Shown here one piece after another: positions 9,746 to 17,862 of a DNA stretch of 38,410 nt (the first letter of the stretch is position 1; each line of letters starts with the position of its first letter). The notes under the pieces were generated by a model. That model did not search any database, was not told the DNA's origin, and worked only from the letters and a program-made list of their open reading frames with translations. A program made the position numbers and the translations under genes. The DNA comes from Streptomyces olindensis (GTDB lineage: Bacteria; Actinomycetota; Actinomycetes; Streptomycetales; Streptomycetaceae): the NCBI GenBank assembly GCA_000696115.1, contig JJOH01000037.1, forward strand, positions 1 through 38,410, given 5' to 3'.

Positions 9746-9979
9746 TCAGGCCGTCACGAACGAATAGAACCTCTTGAGCGTGCAGTGCTCCTCCAGGAGC
9801 CGGCCGTAGATCGGCTCGCCCTCCAGCTCGCGGTACGTCTCGATCGGGTCGCCTTTTATGATCAGCGCCCGCGCGCACTCCTCGCACCAGTACTGGTAGT
9901 CGGGATTGATCGGTTCCATGTCGCGGACGATCGGAGTCCCGCTGCCACACCAGTCGCACTTCCGCCTGTGTGCACCCAT
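9746..9979 (-). CDS. Small zinc-ribbon protein, 77 aa
   Basis: 77 aa with two CxxC knuckles (C8/C11 and C32/C35) typical of a zinc ribbon, followed by a charged helical C-terminus (YRELEGEPIYGRLLEEH). GGAG lies 7 bases before the ATG. It starts 3 bases after the stop of a second, smaller zinc-ribbon gene, so the two form a bicistronic unit between two identical tRNA-Ala genes. Function unknown; nucleic-acid or protein binding is the usual role of such folds. Confidence 0.78.
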   Translation of the reverse strand: MGAHRRKCDWCGSGTPIVRDMEPINPDYQYWCEECARALIIKGDPIETYRELEGEPIYGRLLEEHCTLKRFYSFVTA

Positions 9980-9982
9980 CGA

Positions 9983-10156
9983 TCAGCTCCAGCTGTGGCC
10001 GCAGGCCGTGCACACGTAGGAGATCCCGCCGTTGTCGCCGAGCATCTGGGCCACGTGCGCGGATCCGCAGGAAGGGCAGCTGAGGCGGGTGGACATGTCC
10101 CGTGTCAATGCTGCTCCGAGGAGGTGGTCGACCTCCTCGAGGATGCTCGCAGGCAT
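9983..10156 (-). CDS. Tiny zinc-ribbon protein, 57 aa
   Basis: 57 aa starting at the ATG at 10156, preceded by GGGAGGGAG at good spacing. After a short helix (MPASILEEVDHLLGAAL) come CPSCGS (C27/C30) and CTACGHSW (C49/C52), a compact zinc ribbon resembling the ends of TFIIS or RPB9-like ribbons. A second ATG at codon 21 lacks a ribosome site. It is followed 3 bases later by the 77-aa zinc-ribbon gene. No function can be assigned. Confidence 0.75.
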   Translation of the reverse strand: MPASILEEVDHLLGAALTRDMSTRLSCPSCGSAHVAQMLGDNGGISYVCTACGHSWS

Positions 10157-10319
10157 CGCTACTCCCTCCCGTCGGGCCGCGCCCCCTTCCGGCCGTTTGA
10201 TTCTGCCACGGCCGGACCAATACGGTCAGCGACGCCTCAGTACCAGTCCGGACACGGCACGCGTCGCGACCGTAGAGGTATACGCCTCAGCGGGCCCGAG
10301 TGACTCAACCCGGGGCACG

Positions 10320-10350
10320 AAAAATCCCGCCCCCTGGACGGGAACGGGAT
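10320..10350 (-). terminator. Terminator of the second tRNA-Ala gene
   Basis: ATCCCG/CGGGAT stem with an inner CCC/GGG pairing, followed on the minus strand by TTTTC, starting 8 bases after the tRNA 3' end. Confidence 0.75.
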
Positions 10351-10357
10351 CTTGACG

Positions 10358-10430
10358 TGGAGCTAAGGAGAATTGAACTCCTGACCTCCTGCATGCCATG
10401 CAGGCGCTCTACCAACTGAGCTATAGCCCC
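10358..10430 (-). tRNA. tRNA-Ala (anticodon GGC), second copy
   Basis: Same 73 bases as the copy at 9557-9629, including G3:U70 and anticodon GGC; CCA is not encoded. Two intact copies 728 bases apart point to gene dosage for the dominant GCC codon. Confidence 0.97.
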
Positions 10431-10529
10431 TCGCGCCACGCGGCCGAGCCGCATGGTGTTTCGCTCCGGCGGGGCCGGGCGAACAAGAAGAACTTTAGCC
10501 TGCGACCTGCCGGAAAGTGAAATCCGGGG

Positions 10530-11195
10530 TCAGTCGTCGTCGCCGAGCACCGGTTCCGGCAGCGTGCCGGCGTTGTGCTCCAGCAGCCGCCAGCCGCGGG
10601 CGCCTTCGCCGAGGACGGACCAGCAGCAGTTGGAGAGCCCGCCGAGGCTCTCCCAGTTGTGCGGGTCGAGGCCCAGGAGACGGCCGATGGTGGTGCGGAT
10701 GGTGCCGCCGTGGCTGGCCACGACGAGCGTGCCGCCCTCGGGGAGCTTCTCGGCGTGCCGGAGCACCACGGGGGCGGCGCGGTCGGCGACCTCGGTCTCC
10801 AGTTCGCCGCCGCCCCGGCGCACGGGCTCGCCGCGCTTCCAGGCGGCGTACTCCTCGCCGTGCCGGGCGATGATCTCCTCGTGCGTCAGGCCCTGCCAGA
10901 CGCCCGCGTAGGTCTCCCGCAGCGCCTCGTCGTGGGTGACGTCGAGGCCGGTGAGCGTGGCGAGCTCGGCGGCCGTGAGCGCGGCGCGCCTCAGGTCGGA
11001 GGCGACGATCGCGTCCGGCTTCAGGGAGGCCAGCAGCCGGGCGGCGCGGCGGGCCTGGGCGACGCCGGTCTCGGTGAGGTCGACGTCCGTGGTGCCCTGG
11101 AAGCGGCGCTCCACGTTCCACGAGGTCTGGCCGTGCCGCCAGAGGATGATGCGGCGGCCCCGGCCGGGCTTGCCGGCCTCGCTGAAGGCGCTCAC
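10530..11195 (-). CDS. Histidine phosphatase family protein
   Basis: 221 aa from the GTG at 11195, which overlaps the rsfS stop by 4 bases (GTGA); the frame is open 40 codons more, but these are the shadow of rsfS. The catalytic RHG motif is in LWRHGQTSWN (about 19-28) and the second His in VVASHGGTIR. The family includes phosphoglycerate mutases and small-molecule phosphatases. The nadD-LCP-rsfS neighbourhood is shared by mycobacteria, where the equivalent gene encodes a glucosyl-3-phosphoglycerate phosphatase, so a sugar-phosphate substrate is possible but unproven here. Confidence 0.92.
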   Translation of the reverse strand: MSAFSEAGKPGRGRRIILWRHGQTSWNVERRFQGTTDVDLTETGVAQARRAARLLASLKPDAIVASDLRRAALTAAELATLTGLDVTHDEALRETYAGVWQGLTHEEIIARHGEEYAAWKRGEPVRRGGGELETEVADRAAPVVLRHAEKLPEGGTLVVASHGGTIRTTIGRLLGLDPHNWESLGGLSNCCWSVLGEGARGWRLLEHNAGTLPEPVLGDDD

Positions 11196-11638
11196 CGCCA
11201 GTCTCCGTCCAGCTCCGCCGCCTCCTGGGCCGCCTGCAGCTTGGCGTGCTCCTCGGCCTTGCCGCGGGTGGCCTTGGCGTCCTCGGGCAGCTCCAGCTGG
11301 GGGCAGTCCTTCCACAGCCGCTCCAGGGCGTAGAAGACGCGCTCCTCGCTGTGCTGGACGTGGACGACGATGTCGACGTAGTCGAGGAGGACCCAGCGGG
11401 CCTCGCGGTCGCCCTCGCGGCGCACCGGCTTGGCGCCGAGTTCCTTCGAGAGGCGCTCCTCGATCTCGTCGACGATCGCCTTCACCTGGCGGTCGTTGGG
11501 CGCGGAGGCCAGCAGGAAGGCGTCCGTGATGGAGAGCACGTCACTGACGTCGTAGGCGACGATGTCGTGCGCCAGCTTGTCGGCGGCCGCCTGAGCGGCG
11601 GTGTTGATGAGCTCCTGGGAGCGGTCGGTCACGGTCAC
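11192..11638 (-). CDS. rsfS: Ribosomal silencing factor RsfS
   Basis: 148 aa from a GTG at 11638. RsfS binds ribosomal protein L14 and blocks subunit joining when nutrients are scarce. Family motifs are VLSITDAFLLASAPNDRQVKA in its usual form, RREGDREARWVLLDYVDIVVHV and RVFYALERLW. The C-terminus has a 25-residue Glu/Ala-rich extension. It sits downstream of the LCP gene after a 104-base gap and is coupled to the phosphatase. No clear ribosome site precedes the chosen GTG, so a slightly different start is possible. Confidence 0.95.
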   Translation of the reverse strand: MTVTDRSQELINTAAQAAADKLAHDIVAYDVSDVLSITDAFLLASAPNDRQVKAIVDEIEERLSKELGAKPVRREGDREARWVLLDYVDIVVHVQHSEERVFYALERLWKDCPQLELPEDAKATRGKAEEHAKLQAAQEAAELDGDWR

Positions 11639-11742
11639 TACATGGCTTTCGATCGGCGGTCACTTGCCCCCCAGGGTCTCACGGACCGCCGTGCGCCCCC
11701 CACGCGATTACGGTGATCACGTGGGGAGCGCATCCCTGCCGC

Positions 11743-13458
11743 CTAGTCGGACGAGGGCTTGTAGTCCTGGCCGAGGACCACGGAGACGTCGGCGCTCCCC
11801 GAGAGTCTGCCCTTGGTGACGGAGCTCGCGGGCAGGCCGAGGGTCTTGGCGACCTCGACGGCGTTCGCCTTGTCGGCCGCGTCGCCGTAGACGACCTTCG
11901 ACGTGGCCTGCGCGCCGGCCGTGCCGCCCTCCAGGAAGGTGAAGCCGCCGTTGAGGAGCACGACGCGGGCCTTGCCGGTGTTGTCCTTGACGCCGGTGGC
12001 GTTCTGGACGGAGACGCTGACGGCGGCGTCCTTGTCGGGGCTCTTGGCGGTGCCGCCGAGGACGTTCTTGACGATCCCCGCGCCGGTCTGGGCGCTCAGC
12101 GTGCCGTCGCTCTGGACGGGCAGCAGTTCCGTCTTGTAGTCGCCGCCCTTGGCGAGGTCGGAGAGCCCGGCGAGGAAGGTGCCGAGGTCCTTGTCGGTCA
12201 GGGACGGGTCGAGGATCTGGTTCAGCGTCTGGATCGTGATCGTCGCAGCCTGCGGGTCGGAGGACAGCTTGCGCAGCACGCCCTGCATGACCTGCCCGAA
12301 CCGCTCCAGCTGGGCGTTCCCGGCCTCGCCGGGGGCGCGGTAGGTGGCGTAGGCGACGGCCATCTTGCCGCTGAGGGTCTGGTCCTGGCCCTTGTTGACC
12401 AGGGGGGCCGCGCCCTTCTTCTTGGCGGCGGGGTCGGGCACGTCGGTGTTCGTGTCGACGTCGATGTTGCCGACGAGGTCGACGAGGTTCTGCAGGTAGG
12501 GGGTGTCCAGGCGCCAGGTGCCCTGGATGTCGGTGCCGAGGACCGTGTCGAGCGCGTCGCGGGTGCCGTCGGAGCCGTCGTCCTCGACCGACTTGGCGAG
12601 CGTCGTCGTGGAGCCGTCATCGCTGGTCAGAGCGAGGGAGTTGGGCAGCAGGACGGTGGTGCCCCGCTTGGTGGTGGTGTTGTCGACGAGGAGGGCCGTG
12701 GCGGTGCCGCCGCCCTTGGTGTCGTGCAGGTGGACGACGATCACGTCGCGCTTCTGGGCGCCCGTGGCGGTCGTGGTGCCCGTCGCCGAGTCGCCGGAGG
12801 ACAGGCCGGGCAGCTTCCCGGCGTACCAGAGGTAACCGACGCCGCCGACCGCGGCGAGCGCGAGGACGACGACCAGGGCGATGACCCGGCTGCGGGCGCG
12901 GCGCCGGGCCTCCTCACGGCGCTCGGTGCGGTTCTCGGTGAACTTCAGCCAGTCGATGACGTCTTCGGAGTCGCCGTCCGGCTCCTCGACGAAGGCGAAC
13001 TGCTCGGTGTGGTACTCGCGGTCGGGCGTCCGCTCGCCCTCGGCCGGGCCGGCCTGCTGCGGGATGTGGGCGGTCTGCTGGGCCTGCTGGGTCTGCTGCG
13101 CGGTCTGCTCGGCGACGCGGGGCTGCGCGCCGGCGCCGGCCGCGCCGGCCGGGGCGTGCCCGTAGGGGTCGTGAGGAGCGCCCTGCCCGGAGCCGTAGGG
13201 GTCGTAGCCGTAGGCGGGGGCGGGCTGCTGCGGGCCGGTGCCGTAGTCGTACGGCTGCGCGGGCTGCTGCCCGGCCGTGCCGTACGGGTCGTAGCCGTAG
13301 CCCTGCTGGTGCTGCTGTCCCTGCTGGGCGTACGGGTCGTAGGCCTGCTGCTGGGTCTGCTGGGCCTGGACCTGCCGGTAGACAGGCCGGCCGTACTCGT
13401 CGTAGCCGACGACCTCGTACTGGTCGCCCCCGTACCCCGGGTCGTATCGGTCGTTCAC
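11743..13458 (-). CDS. pdtA: LytR-CpsA-Psr family glycopolymer ligase (PdtA-like)
   Basis: 571 aa from the GTG at 13458, 16 bases after nadD. Residues 1-165 are Gln/Tyr/Pro-rich and disordered with repeated YDPYG units. One membrane helix (191-212, RVIALVVVLALAAVGGVGYL) is followed by an extracellular LCP domain (about 237-425) and a LytR C-terminal domain (about 478-565). LCP proteins move polymers from lipid carriers to peptidoglycan; in S. coelicolor the LCP gene at this position, PdtA, is reported to attach polydiglycosylphosphate needed for sound spores. I match it by position and layout. The canonical PRD and catalytic Arg motifs are weakly kept (LLPNSLAL replaces the usual SIPRD-type strand), so the domain is divergent. 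Confidence 0.82.
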   Translation of the reverse strand: MNDRYDPGYGGDQYEVVGYDEYGRPVYRQVQAQQTQQQAYDPYAQQGQQHQQGYGYDPYGTAGQQPAQPYDYGTGPQQPAPAYGYDPYGSGQGAPHDPYGHAPAGAAGAGAQPRVAEQTAQQTQQAQQTAHIPQQAGPAEGERTPDREYHTEQFAFVEEPDGDSEDVIDWLKFTENRTERREEARRRARSRVIALVVVLALAAVGGVGYLWYAGKLPGLSSGDSATGTTTATGAQKRDVIVVHLHDTKGGGTATALLVDNTTTKRGTTVLLPNSLALTSDDGSTTTLAKSVEDDGSDGTRDALDTVLGTDIQGTWRLDTPYLQNLVDLVGNIDVDTNTDVPDPAAKKKGAAPLVNKGQDQTLSGKMAVAYATYRAPGEAGNAQLERFGQVMQGVLRKLSSDPQAATITIQTLNQILDPSLTDKDLGTFLAGLSDLAKGGDYKTELLPVQSDGTLSAQTGAGIVKNVLGGTAKSPDKDAAVSVSVQNATGVKDNTGKARVVLLNGGFTFLEGGTAGAQATSKVVYGDAADKANAVEVAKTLGLPASSVTKGRLSGSADVSVVLGQDYKPSSD

Positions 13459-13474
13459 CGGTGCCCCTCTCGGC

Positions 13475-14203
13475 TCACTCGCCGCGGTACAGCTCGCGCT
13501 TGTCGATATAGCGCACGACTCCGTCCGGCACCAGGTACCAGATGGGATCGCCCTTGGCGACTCTCGCACGGCAGTCCGTGGAGGAGATGGCGAGGGCGGG
13601 GACCTCCACGAGCGAGACGCCGCCCTCGGGGAGTCCGGGGTCGTTCAGGTGGTGGCCCGGCCGGGTGACCCCGATGAAGTGCGCGAGGGAGAACAACTCC
13701 TCGCTGTCCCGCCAGGTGAGGATCTGGGCGAGCGCGTCGGCGCCGGTGATGAAGAAGAGGTCCGTGTCGGGGTTGAGGGCGCGCAGGTCGCGCAGCGTGT
13801 CCACGGTGTAGGTGGGGCCGCCGCGGTCGATGTCGATGCGGCTGACGGAGAACTGCGGGTTCTCGGCGGTCGCGATGACCGTCATCAGGTAGCGGTCCTC
13901 GGCCGGGGAGACGCTGCGGTGGCTCTTCTGCCAGGGCTGGCCGGTCGGGACGAAGACCACCTCGTCGAGGTGGAACGCCGCGGCGACCTCACTGGCCGCC
14001 ACCAGGTGCCCGTGGTGGATCGGGTCGAAGGTGCCGCCCATGACGCCGAGGCGGCGCTTGCCCGGCTGCGAGGGGCTCTTGCCCGGGCCGTCGATCTGGC
14101 GGGGCGCCGTGGCGGCACGGCGGGGCTCCGAGTGTCGCTCGGTGCCGCTCGCCGTGTCCTGTGCCGGGTCGTACGGCGTCTCGTTCGCCGGACCGGTAGG
14201 CAT
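13475..14203 (-). CDS. nadD: Nicotinate-mononucleotide adenylyltransferase
   Basis: 242 aa. The chosen ATG at 14203 has GGGAGAG 6 bases upstream; another in-frame ATG lies at 14218, with a TAGGGT -10-like hexamer 8 bases ahead of it. NadD makes deamido-NAD from nicotinate mononucleotide and ATP. Motifs are GGTFDPIHHGHL (nucleotidyltransferase loop with the HxGH signature), FVPTGQPWQK and ISSTDCRAR, the ISSTxIR equivalent. An unusual polar extension of about 45 residues precedes the catalytic core. It heads the nadD-LCP-rsfS-phosphatase operon. Confidence 0.96.
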   Translation of the reverse strand: MPTGPANETPYDPAQDTASGTERHSEPRRAATAPRQIDGPGKSPSQPGKRRLGVMGGTFDPIHHGHLVAASEVAAAFHLDEVVFVPTGQPWQKSHRSVSPAEDRYLMTVIATAENPQFSVSRIDIDRGGPTYTVDTLRDLRALNPDTDLFFITGADALAQILTWRDSEELFSLAHFIGVTRPGHHLNDPGLPEGGVSLVEVPALAISSTDCRARVAKGDPIWYLVPDGVVRYIDKRELYRGE

Positions 14204-14303
14204 GTCCTGCTCTCCCATGCGTGCAGACCCTACCGGCCCCGCCTGAGGGCTCCGGTCGCCCCCGTGGTCCACGGGGCACCCGCGCGCGGGCGCCCCGCCG
14301 GGC

Positions 14304-14468
14304 TCAGCGGTCGCGGTTGAAGCGGGTGGTGATCCACAGCAGGAGCAGCAGGATGAAGAGGGCGGCGCCACCGGTGAGGTAGGGGCTGAGGCTCTCGTGG
14401 TTTCCGCCGTGCTCCTGGCCCTCGGCGGCGAGGGTGACCAACTGGGCAGCGGTGCTGTGGAAGCTCAT
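14304..14468 (-). CDS. Small single-pass membrane protein, 54 aa
   Basis: 54 aa from ATG at 14468: a soluble His/Glu-rich N-terminus (AAEGQEHGGNHESLSPY), one membrane helix (about 33-47, GGAALFILLLLLWITT) and a basic tail RFNRDR, so the N-terminus should be outside. It lies 100 bases upstream of nadD on the same strand. I recognise no family, but the clean topology, GC3 bias and position in the spore-wall-linked region support a real gene. Confidence 0.72.
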   Translation of the reverse strand: MSFHSTAAQLVTLAAEGQEHGGNHESLSPYLTGGAALFILLLLLWITTRFNRDR

Positions 14469-14644
14469 CTTCGGCAGGACCTATCGCGTGTGGGCGGGTT
14501 AAAGACGTCGGCTCATCGTAAGCGGGCGCCTCGGCCGCGATCACCCCGACTCCGCCTCTCCGGGCAGCGGGAGACCCGGAAGCGCCGGAGCACGTGCCGC
14601 CGCCGGGCCGGTCCCGGGGCCCGGCGGGGAACCTTCGCGCCGCC

Positions 14645-14803
14645 TCAGTCGTCCTTCCGTCTGTAGCCACGCAGCAGGAACCACGCGGTCAGCGCACAGC
14701 CCACGATCATCACGAGGAGCACGATCCGGAGGATCCCCGGCCCCCCTTGCCGGTCGGCGGCGCCGACGGCCTCGGCGACCCAGGCGGCGGGGTGGTGCTC
14801 CAT
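14645..14803 (-). CDS. Small single-pass membrane protein, 52 aa
   Basis: 52 aa from ATG at 14803 with GAAGGGAA upstream. N-terminus MEHHPAAWVAEAVGAAD, then a membrane helix (about 25-44, LRIVLLVMIVGCALTAWFLL) and a basic tail RGYRRKDD. The layout (His-containing head, one helix, positive tail) is like that of the 54-aa gene just downstream. Divergent from the M48 protease gene, with only 124 bases between the two starts. Function unknown. Confidence 0.68.
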   Translation of the reverse strand: MEHHPAAWVAEAVGAADRQGGPGILRIVLLVMIVGCALTAWFLLRGYRRKDD

Positions 14804-14927
14804 GGCGGTGGTTCCCTTCGCTGTACTGCCCGACCACCGTAACTCCGCCTAGGCTGGGCTCAGCCTCGGGGAAGCAAAGGGCCGCACAAGGGGCCGCAAA
14901 AGGTCACACAGACGCATGGGGGAAGAC

Positions 14928-16043
14928 ATGTCCGACGGCCACGAGCACAACGGGCACGAGCATGTGCCCAGCAGGCAGCGCAGGCGCTTCCCCGGAATCT
15001 CCTCGCGTACGTACGAGCACCCGGCCGACCGCTCCGCCCTGGTGGCGCTGCGCAAGCTGAGCGGTTTCGACACGGTGTTCAAGGCCCTCAGCGGCCTGCT
15101 CCCCGAGCGCAGTCTGCGGCTGCTGTTCCTGTCCGACTCGGTACGGGTCTCGGACCAGCAGTTCGCCCACCTGAACGTGATGCTGCGCGACGCCTGCTAC
15201 ATCCTGGACCTGGAGAAGGTCCCGCCGATGTACGTCAACCAGGACCCGCAGCCGAACGCGATGTGCATCGGCCTGGACGAGCCGATCATCGTCGTCACCA
15301 CCGGCCTCGTCGAGCTGCTCGACGAGGAGGAGATGCGGGCGGTCATCGGCCACGAGGTGGGGCACGCGCTGTCCGGGCACTCCGTCTACCGGACCATCCT
15401 GCTGTTCCTGACCAGCCTCGCCGTCCGGGTCGCCTGGATCCCGCTGGGCAACCTCGCGATCATGGCGATCGTGACCGGGCTGCGCGAGTGGTTCCGCAAG
15501 TCGGAGCTGTCCGCGGACCGGGCGGGCCTGCTGGTGGGGCAGGACCTGCAGGCCTCCATGCGCGGCCTGATGAAGATCGCGGGCGGCAACCACCTGCACC
15601 AGATGAACGTGGACGCGTTCCTCGAGCAGGCCGAGGAGTACGAGGCGGGCGGCGACCTGCGCGACTCTGTGCTGAAGATCCTGAACGTGCTGCCCCGCTC
15701 CCACCCGTTCACCACGGTGCGGGCGGCCGAGCTGAAGAAGTGGGCCGAGTCGCGGGACTACCAGCGGATCATGGACGGCCACTACCCGCGCCGCGACGAG
15801 GACCAGGACACCTCGGTCCGGGACTCCTGGCGGGAGTCGGCGAACCACTACACGACCCACGTCAAGAGCTCCAAGGACCCGCTGATGAAGCTGGTCACGG
15901 ACCTCGCGGGCGGCGCCGGCGACCTGGGCGACCGGGTCCGCCGCGGCTTCGGCGGCTTCACCAACACGGCCCAGAAGCCGCCCCGCGGCCCGGAGACACC
16001 GGGCCCGTCGGACACCCCGGGGGACGACCAGCCGCCGCGCTAG
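14928..16043 (+). CDS. M48 family zinc metalloprotease
   Basis: 371 aa from the ATG at 14928, which has GGGGGAA at good spacing; an in-frame ATG at 14916 lacks one. The N-terminus is His-rich (SDGHEHNGHEH). The zinc site is HEVGH (142-146) with the third ligand E193 in SELSADRAG, as in HtpX/Ste24-type proteases. Two hydrophobic stretches between them (about 152-182) probably enter the membrane. The C-terminus is Pro/Gly-rich and disordered. It neighbours the SCO2583/2584-like spore-wall genes, which suggests an envelope role, by context only. Confidence 0.92.
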   Translation: MSDGHEHNGHEHVPSRQRRRFPGISSRTYEHPADRSALVALRKLSGFDTVFKALSGLLPERSLRLLFLSDSVRVSDQQFAHLNVMLRDACYILDLEKVPPMYVNQDPQPNAMCIGLDEPIIVVTTGLVELLDEEEMRAVIGHEVGHALSGHSVYRTILLFLTSLAVRVAWIPLGNLAIMAIVTGLREWFRKSELSADRAGLLVGQDLQASMRGLMKIAGGNHLHQMNVDAFLEQAEEYEAGGDLRDSVLKILNVLPRSHPFTTVRAAELKKWAESRDYQRIMDGHYPRRDEDQDTSVRDSWRESANHYTTHVKSSKDPLMKLVTDLAGGAGDLGDRVRRGFGGFTNTAQKPPRGPETPGPSDTPGDDQPPR

Positions 16044-16074
16044 CAAAGCAGGGGGCGCTCTGCGCCGCACAGGG

Positions 16075-16113
16075 TCCCTGGAGCGCCCTGCGGCGCGCAG
16101 GGCGCTCCAGGGA
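16075..16113. terminator. 18-bp hairpin between convergent genes
   Basis: Perfect 18-base arms (TCCCTGGAGCGCCCTGCG and complement) around a GCG loop, lying between the convergent M48 gene and SCO2583-like gene. No T tract, but the stem is very stable. Confidence 0.75.
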
Positions 16114-16120
16114 GTCCGTC

Positions 16121-17191
16121 TCAGACCTTCGGCTGCGCGCTCGTCGCCAGGGAGCCGCACAGGGCGGTCGCGCTGCCCGTGGCGTAGGGATCCGTGCCCG
16201 CGGGGCCGCCCTCCTTGGCCGTCTGGCCGGCGAGGAGGGGGCGGAGGTGGTTCGTGGAGTCCTCGGCGCAGGACAGCGGGCCGGCCTGAACGTAGGAGAC
16301 GACCAGCTGGGCCTGGTGCAGGCGCAGGTCGTCGCGGTCGAAGCGGAAGTGCAGCTCGCGCCGGACGGTGAACAGGGACACCTCGGCCTCGTCACCGGCC
16401 CCGGCCGGCCGCAGCGCGTACACGAACGTGTGGTCAGCGGTGACCTCGAGCGTCGACGAGTCGGCCTCGGCGGCCTGCAGCGTGCCCTGGACCCGGACCC
16501 TGCGGTCCGCGAGCTCGGCCCGGGAGGGGTCGAAGCGGACGAGCCAGCCGGTGGGCGCGTGGCGTCCGTCCGCGGTGGGCCGGGAGAAGCTCTGGTCGAA
16601 CTGGTCCAGCTGGTCCGGGTCGAGCAGGACACGGACGGCCCGGACCTCACCGCCCGTGAGCACCTCGGGGTCGAGGGCGGAGCGCACGATGTAGTCCTTG
16701 GCGGTGGTCAGGGCGGACACGACCTGGCTGTCGGAGAAGTGCGCGGTGCGCCGCGAGGCGGGCAGCGGCACGCCCTCCGCGCCGGTCTTGAACTGCGCGG
16801 CCGGGCTGTGCTCGTACAGGTACGCCGGATCGGCCGTACCGGGCACCTTGCCCTCGGGGGCGAGCGGGATGACGGTCATCCGCAGCGGCTCGACGGGCTC
16901 CGAGGCGGTGGGGGTCTGGTAGGGGTGCCGTACGCCCATGTAGATCGCGGTGCCGAAGGCGATGGCGATCAGCAGGACCAGGACCAGGGCCTGCCGGGAC
17001 AGCCCCCGGCGCAGGGGCGGGCGGCGGCGCACGGCGGGCGCGTGGTCGGCCATCCGCTCCTGCGCGGAGAACTCCTGGAGGCGGGCAGCACGGACGAACG
17101 ACTCGTCGAAGACGACGGATCGGTACTCGTCCTCTCCACCTCCGGGAGCGCCCTCGGGTGTCCCCTCAGGTGGGTCTCCAGGCCCGCCCAT
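16121..17191 (-). CDS. SCO2583-like membrane protein
   Basis: 356 aa. Cytoplasmic N-terminus with DEYRSVVFDESFVRAARLQE (22-41), a basic stretch, one membrane helix (67-87, QALVLVLLIAIAFGTAIYMG) and a 265-residue extracellular domain with no enzymatic motif I recognise; two late Cys (in LSCAED and ALCGSL) could form a disulfide. It resembles what databases call SCO2583-family membrane proteins. Its N-terminal motif is shared with the next upstream gene. There is no ribosome site; TACCCT stands 6 bases before the ATG, so the mRNA is probably leaderless and the gene has its own promoter. Confidence 0.82.
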   Translation of the reverse strand: MGGPGDPPEGTPEGAPGGGEDEYRSVVFDESFVRAARLQEFSAQERMADHAPAVRRRPPLRRGLSRQALVLVLLIAIAFGTAIYMGVRHPYQTPTASEPVEPLRMTVIPLAPEGKVPGTADPAYLYEHSPAAQFKTGAEGVPLPASRRTAHFSDSQVVSALTTAKDYIVRSALDPEVLTGGEVRAVRVLLDPDQLDQFDQSFSRPTADGRHAPTGWLVRFDPSRAELADRRVRVQGTLQAAEADSSTLEVTADHTFVYALRPAGAGDEAEVSLFTVRRELHFRFDRDDLRLHQAQLVVSYVQAGPLSCAEDSTNHLRPLLAGQTAKEGGPAGTDPYATGSATALCGSLATSAQPKV

Positions 17192-17197
17192 ATCTTC

Positions 17198-17226
17198 AGG
17201 GTAGGTCGCCGGAAGCCCGGGTAAAC
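17198..17226 (-). promoter_or_regulatory. Leaderless promoter of the SCO2583-like gene
   Basis: TACCCT (17198-17203) exactly 6 bases before the ATG, with GTTTAC 17 bases further upstream as a fair -35 candidate. Confidence 0.55.
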
Positions 17227-17280
17227 GCCGGGCTGCGCCACAAGTTCTGACAGGTTCTCACCAACACGGGCGGGTTCCGG

Positions 17281-17856
17281 TCAGGGGTTGCGGGGGATCA
17301 CCGAGACGGCCGGCTGGGAGTAGTCGGCGGACGCGGAGGGCGTGGCCCCGCTGCCCTGCTCCACCCCGGTCGAGGCGGGCGGCGGGGCGGGTTCCTCGCG
17401 GTTGGAGGACGCGCCCCGGTAGACCGCCGTGAAGGCCAGGGCGACCATGCCGATGCCCATGACGAGGGCGAGCAGCCAGGCGACGGGCCGGTGCCAGCGG
17501 ACCCGTTTGGAGTACGGCCCCGTGCCCCCGTAGTGGTCCTCGAGGATGTCGGAGTCGTCGAACTCGTCGAGGTCGGGATCATGGCCGAAATCGCGGTGGC
17601 CGTCCGGGCCGTACCCGTCGTCGTACCGCTCGCCTCTGGTGCGGGCGCGGCGGGCCTCCGCCTCGGAGGCCTCGGCTCTCGCCTGTGCCGCGGCCAGGAG
17701 GCGCTCCACGGCGGTCGGCTCGTGCACCACGGCCGCGCGTACGAAGGCCTCGTCGAAGACCACGGAGGCGAACTCTTCGTCCGACACCCCGCGGTCGTGG
17801 TCGTCGTCGGGCTCCCAGCCGTCGGAAAACGGCGTGCCCCCCACGTCCTCCGGCAC
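17281..17856 (-). CDS. SCO2584-like spore wall biosynthesis family protein
   Basis: 191 aa from the GTG at 17856 (VPEDVGGTPF). The frame is open 47 codons more, but these cover the promoter. Acidic N-terminus with DEEFASVVFDEAFVRAA (27-42), nearly the same as in the SCO2583-like protein; a charged helical region (43-75), an Asp-rich stretch, one membrane helix (125-147) and a Pro/Ser-rich outer tail. Databases name this family after SCO2584, a member of the set linked to the Streptomyces spore-wall synthesising complex. No catalytic motif; an adaptor role is likely. TACTCT lies 6 bases before the GTG (leaderless). Confidence 0.8.
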   Translation of the reverse strand: MPEDVGGTPFSDGWEPDDDHDRGVSDEEFASVVFDEAFVRAAVVHEPTAVERLLAAAQARAEASEAEARRARTRGERYDDGYGPDGHRDFGHDPDLDEFDDSDILEDHYGGTGPYSKRVRWHRPVAWLLALVMGIGMVALAFTAVYRGASSNREEPAPPPASTGVEQGSGATPSASADYSQPAVSVIPRNP

Positions 17857-17862
17857 GGATCC

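Noticed and set aside
9557..10430. Integrated element using a tRNA-Ala attachment site
   Set aside because: Both tRNA copies are complete, and no integrase or phage-type gene lies between or beside them.
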